A stretch of 64,000 nucleotides of DNA from Cryoendolithus antarcticus (lineage: Eukaryota > Ascomycota > Dothideomycetes > Cladosporiales > Cladosporiaceae): NCBI GenBank assembly GCA_002077065.1, contig NAJO01000015.1, positions 620,001-684,000 on the forward strand, given 5' to 3'. Positions within the stretch are counted from its first letter, which is position 1. Every line of letters starts with the position of its first letter. Positions 10,787 to 20,644 of this stretch are shown here, in pieces. A program made the position numbers and the translations under genes. The notes beneath the pieces were generated by a model. The model saw only the letters and a program-made list of their open reading frames with translations. It searched no databases and had not been told where the DNA came from.

Positions 10787-11852
10787 GTCTGCGGTGTTGG
10801 TGTTGGATTGGGTCTGAGTGCGGTGGAGTGTCTTTGGTGAGCGGATATGAGATCGATGCTTGATTGCTATTCTTGCTTGGTGGTGTGGTGAAGAAAGTGA
10901 AACGGAGGTAATGAGACACGTTTTCTACGTTACACTGCGGCAAGAATGCGGCAAACAAAATCTTGCTCAGCAACGACGCCTCTCCGACGTCACTGCCTCA
11001 TTTCAACAAACCCACGTCTTGCTTGATCCGTATCGATATGAGAAACAGCCTTGACAGCGCACAGAGCCCCGGTGGCAGATCATCAGACGAAGGTCATTTG
11101 CGGTTGCCGCTCTGGGCGCGTCTAGGCGATGCAGATTGGCACTGCTTGGAGACGCGCGTGTGACCATGCTGGACGGATTTGACGCGACACACCCCGCGAA
11201 AGGCTCTTCTTGGTCACGTCAGGATGCAAGCGAGCAGTGGTGGATGGTAAGACATTCGATGAAGTGAGCTCGAAAGCAAGAAAGTTTACTAGATCGTCCT
11301 GCGATAGCTCCACTTTGGGACGATGATGAACCACTCGGGTCTCACGGCGAGGAGAGGCTGCATGGGTCGGAGCTTATTCATTACGCGTGTTGGAGGCTGA
11401 AACCGGTTCCATGATTATTGCCGTGGCTGACTCGGCCTTGCGCCAGCCGACCTCATTTGCTCCAAAGCCGCTATTGTACTTCAGAAGCGACGGCGTGTAT
11501 CAGCAAAGCCCAAGCGACCTCCGAGACCACTGGAAGTCGAAGGACGACAGATGAATGCACTGCAGCACATCAGCTGCGCCGAACAGTTACGACAAACTGC
11601 GCGCAGTAGAGTGAAGCATGCAAATTGATGCTATGAATCACATGGACTAGAGAAGAGTTCTAAGCTATTGCAACGTCAGCAGACGAACCATGATCGCCCG
11701 CAGATACCGCTCCAACGCCAATCATTCATTGCAAATTTATTTCGCCGGACAAAGGTCAACGGCGCACGCAAACAATCCCTCCCCAGCTGTCGTTCACGCA
11801 ATATAGAATCTAGAATGCCGCACCACTTTGTCGACGTCGCCGCTGCCACTCT
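10787..11852. other. Intergenic region, no gene seen
   Basis: About 1.07 kb upstream of the small hydrophobic gene and downstream of the 145-residue unknown. Short frames on both strands lack any recognisable feature. No repeats or RNA genes were recognised. Confidence 0.4.
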
Positions 11853-12290
11853 CTAAAATTCGATACCCTCACCAGCCACACCCACATAATCCTCCCCAAA
11901 CTCCGTATTGCCTGGACTAGAAGGCCTGTTGCGATCATAGTCCGAAGTAGTCTCAGCTTCATCGGAATAGGCCCAGATCCTCTTCAACCAGACCGACACG
12001 AGATCTAACCCACGATAGAGCCACTGATACCCAGTACCGACGAAGTTGTCATTTCGGTCGAAGATGGGGCCTAGCTTATTGCAGTATGGGTAGCCAGGCT
12101 GAGTGTGGCTACGCAACACGAATCCGTCCTCATTGCGCGCATTGCGAACGATCTGAAGAGCATCAGACTTGCACTTGTAAACGCCGAGAGGTTTGCTGAA
12201 GCTCAGGCCGGTGGCATTGTGCTCTTGCCATTGCACGAGGTAGTATGCGGTGCGGGTTGTAGGCTGTTCGGGCTCGACGGACATTGTCAT
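11853..12290 (-). CDS. Hypothetical protein, 145 residues
   Basis: A single uninterrupted frame from ATG at 12290 (a second in-frame ATG is at codon 3). The protein has an aromatic-rich globular core (TAYYLVQWQEHNATGLSF, GFVLRSHTQPGYPYCNK, GTGYQWLYRGLDLVSVWLKR) and an acidic, Ser/Asn-rich C-terminal tail. No signal peptide or membrane helix. The composition (many W, Y and G in a coherent frame) argues for a real gene. I do not recognise the family and assign no function. Confidence 0.55.
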   Translation of the reverse strand: MTMSVEPEQPTTRTAYYLVQWQEHNATGLSFSKPLGVYKCKSDALQIVRNARNEDGFVLRSHTQPGYPYCNKLGPIFDRNDNFVGTGYQWLYRGLDLVSVWLKRIWAYSDEAETTSDYDRNRPSSPGNTEFGEDYVGVAGEGIEF

Positions 12291-13220
12291 ATTGACGGAT
12301 GTTGCTTGATGGAGGACGTGATGAACAGGTGAGTGAGGATTGCATAGGTGCTGACCTCGTGATATAGTCGCGCGAGCAACGGATTCATGAATATACCAGA
12401 CAAGGCGCTTTCACTGGACTTGATGGCGAAGGTGGTGGAGCAGCACGTCTGAAAGGCGTGACAACGACCTTTTCAAAGCAAGATCAGGCTTCCCGCATTG
12501 ATGAGGGTGCTTGTGGCCGCTCCGCTCCACCATCAGCTTGAAAGCCGACTAGCAACAACGCGGCTTCGTCGCAATGGATCCTTGGCTTAGCCTTCTGCGG
12601 AAGGCAGAATCCAGATCCTTCTAGCCTCGTGCGCGAGATCGATCGGACATAGTGGTACCGAGCAGAGGTGCTTCATGATGGTGGACTCGTCAGAAACAAT
12701 AGTGTTCACAACGAAGGCTGCGCTACAGCAAGATGAATCTAATGGCGGCGCAAGTGAAGGCGCATCTCTTGACTCACAGCATAAAAGCGTGTACCAGAAT
12801 CGGTGCTGACAACTTCAAGACGGTCAGCTATTCTTCATGCCTGTTTCTTGGCCGAGCATTGCCAAGTGTATAGCAGTAGTAATGCACAGATCTTGATCCG
12901 GGATGCCTTGATCTACTAGCTGGCTGTATCAATATGGTCATTACCGTCGCAAGTCTCTGTGTCGTGGAAGCCAAGTTGCCGCTTTCTGGTCAGCTTCAAT
13001 TGGCAATCACCGAATGGAGCGCGAACTGTCGCAGACTTTCCGTAAGTGGACATCTGTGTTTCAATCGACTATTCATAGTTTGGTGAGTGGATAACCCTCT
13101 CATTCTTGGGCCCAATTGTGCGAGCGGAGAGATGCTTTTCCATCTCACCTTTGCATGCCACCTTCCAAAGGCACTACATCATTATCTCGGAGAGTCCCAC
13201 GACCAGACAGTACAGCCAAT
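12291..13220. other. Intergenic region between divergent genes
   Basis: 0.93 kb containing the upstream regions of the leftward 145-residue unknown and the rightward GH16 gene. No coding, RNA or repeat feature was recognised. Confidence 0.4.
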
Positions 13221-14621
13221 ATGGCTGCTGCTGCTTCAGCATCAACTCGCAAGAGCATGGAAATCAACGTCGCCGAGCGTCCTGCCGCACCAAACCCGTT
13301 TGCCACCCCATATGGCTCCATGCCGGCTTCTAGAGTCGCCTCGACTACGGCCGTCTTCTCGCAGAAAAGACCGTACTTCCGATCCAGGCGAATCAAGAAG
13401 GGAGAGGTCGAGAGGCCATGGCTGGAGAAGAAGGACCCTCGCGAGAAGTGGGTGTGGATCATTCCTGTCATTGGTATCGTTGTCGGCTTTGCGCTCTCTG
13501 CATACATCATCTGGGACGGCACGAGAAAGATATCGAATTACAAGTATTGTCAGGTACTCGATGAAGACTTTTCGAGGGGATTTGATCCGAATGTGTGGAC
13601 TAAGGAGGTCGAGTCGGGAGGATATGGGTACGTTTATAATGAGATCGACACCTACCGGTATGGCAGATGCTGACCTCGTTGTAGCAACGGACAGTTCGAA
13701 GTGACCACCAACACCGACGAGAACGCATACGTTCAAGATGGACTTTTACATCTCAAGCCCACTCTCCAAGATCAAAACCTCATCGAAACCATCAATACCG
13801 TCGATCTCACCGAGCTGGGGATATGCTCTTCATTAGTCTTCACCGACTGTGTCTCAGCTACAAACACCACGAACGGCACCATCGTAAACCCCATCAAGTC
13901 CGCTCGTCTCAGCACCAAAGCCAGCACCAGTATCAAGTACGGTCGTGTCGAAGTTGTCGCCCGTCTCCCCACCGGCGACTGGCTCTGGCCCGCAATTTGG
14001 ATGCTTCCAAAGAATGACACCTACGGACAGTGGCCAGCATCAGGAGAGATCGACATAGCCGAGAGCCGTGGGAACAATTACACTTATCCTCAAGGCGGCA
14101 ACCAGCTCATCTCATCGACACTTCATTGGGGTCCATCGCACTCCGCTGATGGCTGGTGGCGCAATCATGCGGTCAAGCCCGTCTTGCTCTCGACCTACCC
14201 TCGAGCATTCCACACGTTCGGCCTCGAGTGGACGCCAAAATACCTGTTCACCTACGTCGATTCTCGTCTCGCGCAGGTGATATACACAGGCTTCAACAAG
14301 CCCTTCTGGCAGAAAGGTGACTTTCCCGTTGCCGATGCAAACGGCACCCGATTCGTCGATCCGTGGAGCCAGACTGGCCACTCTGCCACACCGTTCGATC
14401 AGGACTTCTATCTCCTCATCAACTTGGCGGTCGGTGGGACGAACGGGTGGTTCCAGGATGGCATCGCGGGCAAGCCTTGGGTTGATGCTTCGACAAGGGC
14501 AAAGCTGGATTTCTGGAATGCGAGGGAGCAGTGGCTGCCTACTTGGAAAGATGGCGGGGCGATGGAGATTAAGAGCGTGAAGATGTGGCAGCAGGAAGGG
14601 TTCAATGGGTGTTCACCCTAG
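13221..14621 (+). CDS. Membrane-anchored GH16 family glycoside hydrolase (beta-glucan active)
   Basis: Exons 13221-13627 and 13685-14621 (57-nt intron, joining GGYG to NGQFEV) give 447 residues. The architecture is type II membrane: a cytosolic N-terminal region of ~75 residues rich in basic and Pro residues, one membrane segment at about residues 76-98 (WVWIIPVIGIVVGFALSAYII), then an outward GH16 domain. The catalytic ExDxxE motif is GEIDIAES (about residues 256-262), preceded by the usual LWPAIWMLP and followed by HTFGLEWTP and the FYLLINLAVGG strand. Family knowledge points to beta-1,3 or beta-1,3/1,6-glucan hydrolysis or transglycosylation at the cell wall. An in-frame ATG exists at 13155, but 13221 has the better context and fits a short leader. 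Substrate is not decided by sequence. Confidence 0.88.
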
Positions 14622-14997
14622 CTCGCTCCAATTGTGTTGCAAACCGATAGCTTACTGATCCTGGTATAACCGTTGGGCATGCGCGCACCCATGCAGTGGA
14701 TGATGCAGAAGTACATGTATGTAGATCATACTGTTCAGCCAATCACTCACTTCGCTCAGCCCCATTATATTATCATACCTGATCACTTCCCGTCTTTGCC
14801 CACTGACGAGTGGTCACTTGATACCAACACATTAGGAGTCAACTGCGGCAGATTTGCAGCAGTGGACTGCGCCGCGTTCTAGCTATACAATGCACGACCA
14901 CAAAAGTGCCTAGCTATCGTACGCTGCGTTGCTTCGCTCGACCTCAGACTCCTCAATCGACCACAGTGATCAGATTGCAAACCCTAGACCACGCACA
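14622..14997. promoter_or_regulatory. Upstream region of the first MGCFLS gene with shared promoter blocks
   Basis: This 376-bp gap contains two blocks that recur upstream of the paralogue at 37260-37448. They are GGTCACTTGATACC (14812-14825) and TAGCTATCGTACGCTGCG (14911-14928, about 70-87 nt before the ATG). Confidence 0.55.
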
Positions 14998-15189
14998 ATG
15001 GGGTGCTTCCTGTCCATGCCCACGTATCGCCGCGATGAGCACGATCGTGATCAAGTGAGTGGCTTATCGGGCATCACACAGCCTTCACCTTCAGATGCGA
15101 AGATCGAGAAACGTCGGCTCCGTCACATCGAGAAGACTGAAGCACGCCGCCTTCGTGATAACAAGGATGGAGATGGCAGTGGTCACTGA
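14998..15189 (+). CDS. MGCFLS-type small putative lipoprotein, copy 1
   Basis: A 63-residue frame starting MGCFLSMPTYRRDEHDRD, with a basic/acidic helix-forming C-terminal half (KIEKRRLRHIEKTEARRLR) ending DNKDGDGSGH. Gly2-Cys3 after Met is the classic context for N-myristoylation plus palmitoylation, so membrane anchoring is likely. It is a paralogue of the gene at 37260-37448. The two share MGCFLS-P-Y, DEH-R, the IxKRRxRxIEKTEA block and the D-SGH C-terminus, over 63 and 62 residues with only a one-residue length difference. Conservation in protein, not just DNA, shows the frame is real. A gtgagt inside the frame is not used as a donor: any plausible intron would be 27 or 40 nt and the paralogue reads straight through. 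Function unknown. Confidence 0.75.
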   Translation: MGCFLSMPTYRRDEHDRDQVSGLSGITQPSPSDAKIEKRRLRHIEKTEARRLRDNKDGDGSGH

Positions 15190-15993
15190 CCGCCCCCCGG
15201 TAAGTGAGACATAAGCGCATCACTCACGTGAGACGGCGATGTTGACTTTCACATCAGCTTCGTGAGGGCTGGAGCTACGCCTTTCGGGGCTGGTGGTGAA
15301 TGATAAGGAGATATGAGGGCTGTTCAGGACGCTGTCATGTCGAGCACATCTTCGGGAGGTGGAGGTCAAGATGCGCAAGTGTGCAAGTCATGTATGCTAC
15401 CACCGCTGCGAGCGACATGATGATGCGGCTGTCGCGGGGATCGATTGTATGTTGTCATTGGCGGAACGGCTATAGCGGTTACAACGGCCTTGTCAGGCGG
15501 TTTCGCCCGGGATACAAAGGCACGAGCTCGTGCAACTGGCGAGCCTCGGATACGACGATACACGCTGTCCCTATTGTTGTATGTGGTTGTGAGGCGCTCG
15601 ATGTCATATACGTACGACTCCTGTTGCAAGACGGAAGATTATGGTAGGTGGAGAGGCAAGGCAGGAGAGAATTGACATCTGAAGTCAACCCATCCCCGCA
15701 GAACACCCCACAGAGAGATAACCGCGATGTGCTCTTCGAGCTGGACGTCATCCAGATCTCTCCACCTTCACAAGCTGCCGAAGCTACTCTCCCCTGGGCC
15801 GAGCCAGCCTCATGGGTGATGCGGAGCGGATACTTGTCGCTGTCACTTCCCTCGGTAGGTGTGTATATCTTCTAGATCATCACCTCTCGTGACGACATAC
15901 TGGCAAGAAGTACATTCACTTCCTCCGTTGCTCTCTATCTGTCTTACTCGCTCTCTTCCACCCATCAATAAAACTAATCAGAAATCGCCCAAC
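15190..15993. promoter_or_regulatory. Promoter region of malate synthase
   Basis: About 0.8 kb. It contains CCTCGG at 15544-15549 and again at 15850-15855 (about 140 nt before the ATG), matching the FarA/FarB site known from Aspergillus acetate and fatty acid genes. The leader just before the ATG is pyrimidine-rich. No gene was recognised here. Confidence 0.5.
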
Positions 15994-17792
15994 ATGCCTA
16001 CTCCATACCAGCCCGAAGTGACGCTCAAGGATGTCAACATCCTCGGCTCATTGAACGACCAGACGCGCAAAGTGCTTTCCAAAGAAGTCACAGTCTTCCT
16101 CGCGGTGCTCCATCGGACCTTCAACCAGCGACGCAAGGATTTGCTCAAGCGACGTGAAGTCCGGCAAGCCGAGCTCGACAAGGGCAACCTCCTAGACTTC
16201 CTCCCAGAGACCAAGCAAGTGCGCGAGAACGATGCATGGCGAGGACCTCCCCCAGCGCCGGGTCTGGTTGATCGCAGGATCGAGATCACGGGGCCGACTG
16301 ATCGCAAAATGGTGGTAAATGCGCTGAATTCGGATGTGTGGACCTACATGGCGGACTTCGAGGGTACGTATGAGTCGAGAGTGCTGTCAGTGCTGTTCAG
16401 AAGCTGACTATAGCTGCGTAGACTCGAGTGCACCAACGTGGGATAACATGATCAACGGACAGCTGAATCTCTACGACGCCATCCGCAAGCAGGTGGATTT
16501 CAAGCAAGGCGAGAAAGAGTACAAGCTGCGCACCGATCGCGTGCTACCCACACTCATTGCACGCGCGCGAGGCTGGCATCTGGAGGAGAAGCACTTTACC
16601 GTTGATGGCGAGCCAATCTCCGGCAGCTTGTTCGACTTCGGCACATACTTCTTCAACAACGCAGAGGAGCTCGTCAAGAGAGGCACAGGTCCATACTTCT
16701 ACTTGCCCAAGATGGAGAGCCATCTCGAGGCGAGGCTGTGGAATGATGTCTTCAACTTGGCACAGGATTACATTGGCATGAGGCGAGGCACAATCCGAGG
16801 CACTGTTCTCATCGAGACGATCCCAGCTGCGTTTGAGATGGACGAGGTAAGCTTCCCAGGCACTTGTAGCCACATCAGAGACTAACCAGAAGGCAGATCA
16901 TCTACGAGCTCCGCGATCACTCCTCCGGCCTCAACTGCGGACGTTGGGACTACATCTTCAGCGTCATCAAGCGCTTCCGCCAGAACCCCAACTTCGTCCT
17001 CCCCGACCGCAGCGCTGTCACAATGACCGTACCTTTCATGGATGCTTACGTCAAGCTCCTGATCAAGACCTGCCATCGCCGTGGCGTCCACGCCATGGGT
17101 GGCATGGCTGCTCAGATCCCGATCAAGAATGACGATGAGGCAAATAAGAAGGCCATGGATTCCGTGCGCGCTGATAAGCTGCGTGAAGTCCGCGCTGGAC
17201 ACGACGGAACATGGGTGGCGCATCCGGCGCTTGCGGCGATCGCGGCGGAAGTGTTTAATGCTAACATGCCGACGCCCAACCAGATGCACATCCGTCGGGA
17301 AGAAGTGCACGTCACTGCCAACGACCTGCTCAACATGAACGTGCCGGGTAAGGTCACCGAGGAGGGAATACGCAAGAACTTGAACATTGGTCTTGGCTAC
17401 ATGGAGGGCTGGCTTCGCGGTGTGGGTTGTGTGCCTATCAACTACCTCATGGAGGACGCAGCGACGGCTGAAGTGTCACGCTCGCAGCTATGGCAGTGGG
17501 TCAGACACGGTGTTGCTACCGCTGAGGGCAAGAAGGTCGACAAGGCTTACAGCTTGAGGTTGCTGCAGGAGCAAGCTGATGAGCTCGAGAAGAGCGCACC
17601 CAAGGGGAATAAGTTCCAGCTCGCTGCGAAGTACTTCGCATCGCAGGTCACTGGCGAGGACTATGCTGAGTTCTTGACTTCGTAAGTCTTGTCGCTTCCT
17701 AAAGGTGTTGGACCTTGACTAACGTGAGACTCAGATTGCTTTACAATGAGATCACCAATGTGAGTGAGAAGACGCCAGCCGCGAAGCTATGA
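15994..17792 (+). CDS. acuE: Malate synthase, peroxisomal (glyoxylate cycle)
   Basis: Condenses glyoxylate with acetyl-CoA to malate, allowing growth on acetate and fatty acids. Four exons (15994-16363, 16422-16846, 16897-17681, 17735-17792) with introns of 58, 50 and 53 nt give 545 residues, the usual length. Conserved blocks are [72 protein letters not shown], and [13 protein letters not shown]. The last exon adds only a short tail ending AKL, a peroxisomal targeting signal type 1; without it the protein would lose targeting. The next gene in the same direction is a fatty acid transporter/acyl-CoA synthetase, a metabolically linked neighbour. Very sure. Confidence 0.97.
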
Positions 17793-18431
17793 AAGACATG
17801 AGAAAGGTGAGGGAGGAGTGGCAGGATGCAATGGCGAGGCCACATCCGAGATTGTATAGCGATACTGTGTAATCGGCAAATGAACGTTCAGACTTATGGC
17901 ACACTGAGCTGATACTGCCCGTCTGACCCAGCCCGGCTCCTCCACCGCTGCGCTCGATCTCTAAGCAGATGTCTCGTCTGATCTTTCACGGGGAGCGTAG
18001 GTGGTAGGGGTTCAGGTATCCCGTCTGATGCATTGAGCTTACCACGAACGGGTCTAGCGTTGACTTGTGCGTTTCTGCTTTTACCTGATTGACCTCTCCT
18101 TCCATCCTTCACGACTCTGTGTACTAGCTAGCGGATAAGGTAGCTCATGAAAGTACATCTACATGTACATGTACGTGCATCTTCATTCACAATGCTGCCA
18201 TGGCCCAAGCTTCACGTCCGAGGTCCGGCCTCATCTGCCGTGTTCCTACAACGCGACTTCAGCACGCCTGTCCTGGGAAAGTATATGTAGCACTCAAGGC
18301 ACTTCAAGAGCACTGCCTTTCGCTGTAAGCTCGGAGCAGTAAATCACGTAAGGTCGTTTCCACCAATTCCTCTCGCTCCTCGCCTCAATCTCCCCCGACC
18401 TACACATAGTTAGCTGAACTGTTCGTACGGC
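17793..18431. promoter_or_regulatory. Upstream region of the FAT1-like gene
   Basis: 0.64 kb. It contains CCGAGG at 18218-18223, about 210 nt before the ATG (a FarA/FarB-type hexamer in reverse orientation), and a short ACATGTACATGTACGT run near 18160-18177 that is internally palindromic. No coding feature seen. Confidence 0.45.
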
Positions 18432-20390
18432 ATGGCATTGGGTATGTCCTATCTGACGCTCTGTCAAGCTTTGACTGGTGGCTAAATTGATCTTGTAGCA
18501 GCGAGCGCAGCTCTTGCAGGTACTGCCGCGGCAGCAGCCTATATCGATGCGCGATACCACATCAGGAAAGACCTCAAGACGATACGAACGAACAGCGCAG
18601 TCGCGAAGGAGGCACAGCAGCAAGCGAAAGCTGGCAAGCGATCGCTATGGTACAGATTTGAGGAACAGGTCGCTCAGAGACCGAATGGCGTTGCGATCTG
18701 GTACCGGACACAACCCTCGGAGCCCGCTGTACAACACACATGGGCTGAGCTACACCAATGGTCATGCCAGTGGGCAAACTTTCTCTCGCAGAACGGCGTC
18801 AAGCCGGGCGAGCTGGTGGGCACGTATTTGATCAACAGTCCGGATGTCGTTGCGACGATGCTGGGGATGTGGGCGATTGGGACTGCGCCGGCTTTAATCA
18901 ACTACAACCTGGGAGGAGATGGACTGGTGCATTGCTTGAAGATATCTGGGAGCAAAGTGTTGATCGTGGATGAGGATGCTGGCTGTCTGGAGAGGATTGA
19001 GGGCGTCCGGGATCGCCTCGAAGGGGAATTGGGAATGCGAATCATCGTACTGAATGCATCGACTCGCAACCTGATTGCTGCGACGCCATCTACAAGACCA
19101 GGTAACGGATATCGAGATGGTGTAACGGGGAAGTTCCCGATCTTCCTCTTTTACACGAGCGGCACCTCAGGCCTTCCCAAAGCGTGCGCCTTCGAGACAC
19201 AACGCGCACAAGTCCTGGGGAAACCCAGACTGGCTACAACCGGCCTGAAGCCCGGCGACAGATGGTACGATTGCATGCCGCTATACCACGGCACGGGCGG
19301 CACTACAGCAATCTGCTGCATGATCACCGGCATCACCCTCTGCATTGGCCGCAAATTCAGCGTGCGAAATTTCTGGCAAGACATCCACGACTCCGATGCC
19401 CACGCCTTCGTCTACGTGGGTGAGACGGCCCGCTACCTTCTCGCCGCGCCGCCATCGAAGCTTGACAAAGACCACAATCTGAAAGCTATGTACGGCAATG
19501 GCATGCGGCCGGACGTCTTCAGCAAGTTCCAGGAACGCTTCAATGTACCTTGCGTGAATGAGTTCTTCAACTCAACCGAGGGAATGTTGTCACTGCTGAA
19601 CGTCGCTCGCGGACCTTTCCACGCCGCTCACGTAGGCCACCATGGCGCTCTGCAACGGCGGAATTTCCATAACGTCTTCATACCGGTGCAGATCGATCAT
19701 GAGAATGACGATCTCTACCGCGATCCAGCGACCGGATTTGCACGAAGAACACCCTATAGCGAAGGCGGCGAGATCTTAGTTGCATGCCCGACGGAAGATG
19801 CTTTCGTTGGCTACTGGAACAACCCTGAAGCGACTGCAAAGCGCTTCGAGCGTAATGTTTTCAAGAAGGGCGACCTCTACTACCGGACAGGAGATGCGTT
19901 ACGGCGTGACGACGATGGCAGATGGTTTTTCCTCGATCGCCTGGGCGACTCGTTCCGATGGAAGTCAGAGAACGTGTCTACAGCCGAAGTGGCAGAAGTT
20001 CTCGGCCACTTCCCAGGCATAGATGAAACAAATGTGTACGGTGTCGAGATCCCGAATCACGACGGCAAGGCCGGATGTGCAGCGATCTACATTGCGCCAG
20101 AATTGCGAGCGAACTTTGACTGGCGAGGACTGCTTGCATACTCGAGACAAAAGTTACCGAAGTACGCCGTGCCATTATTCGTCAGGTTATTGGATGTGCA
20201 GAGTCCGATGCATAATAACAAGCAGAACAAAGTGCCGTTGCGAAAAGAGGGGATCGATCCTGATAAGATTGCTACGGGGGATGCTGGACCGAAGGACATT
20301 ATGTATTGGTTGCGACCAGGCAGCGAGGTGTACGAAATTTTCAAAGCGGCTGACCTAGAGGCTTTGCGAGCAGGGAAGGCAAGATTGTAG
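18432..20390 (+). CDS. FAT1-like very-long-chain fatty acid transporter / acyl-CoA synthetase
   Basis: AMP-forming enzyme of the FATP/Fat1 family, which couples fatty acid uptake to CoA activation at membranes and peroxisomes. The first exon is only 10 nt (18432-18441), followed by a 57-nt intron and a long exon 18499-20390; total 633 residues. The N-terminus (ALAASAALAGTAAAAAYIDA) is a membrane-associating Ala-rich segment. AMP-binding landmarks are FLFYTSGTSGLPKACAF (P-loop-like), MPLYHGTGG, YGNGMRPDVFSKFQERF, NEFFNSTEGM, YYRTGDALRRDDDGRWFFLDR and GDSFRWKSENVSTAEV. This last FATP-type block separates the family from ordinary acyl-CoA synthetases. Closely follows malate synthase. Very sure of family; chain-length preference not readable. 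Confidence 0.93.
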
Positions 20391-20644
20391 TACTGAGACC
20401 GGACTTGCCGATGCAGCAGCTGAGGGCACTTACCCAGGAGATGGTGTACATACCAAGGAAGGCACAAGCACATGTCAACACATGGCTCAACTTCACTCTC
20501 AGGTGATTTCTCTTCCTTATACACTTTGATCATCAGCATCTTACTCATCTCACGAAGCCGACTCATTTGTATCGTTGCATACTTGACGGAAGCACCAAAC
20601 ACCACCTTCTCCGAGACAATTTACCTCCACTTCCCGAAGTCACG

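Noticed and set aside
15055..15095. Intron in MGCFLS copy 1 starting at gtgagt
   Set aside because: Candidate introns are 27 or 40 nt; the 40-nt one shifts the frame, and the paralogue aligns through the region without a gap of that size.
18150..18180. ACATGTACATGTACGT palindromic run as an attachment site or small repeat
   Set aside because: Too short, single occurrence, no flanking duplication; more likely simple sequence in a leader.
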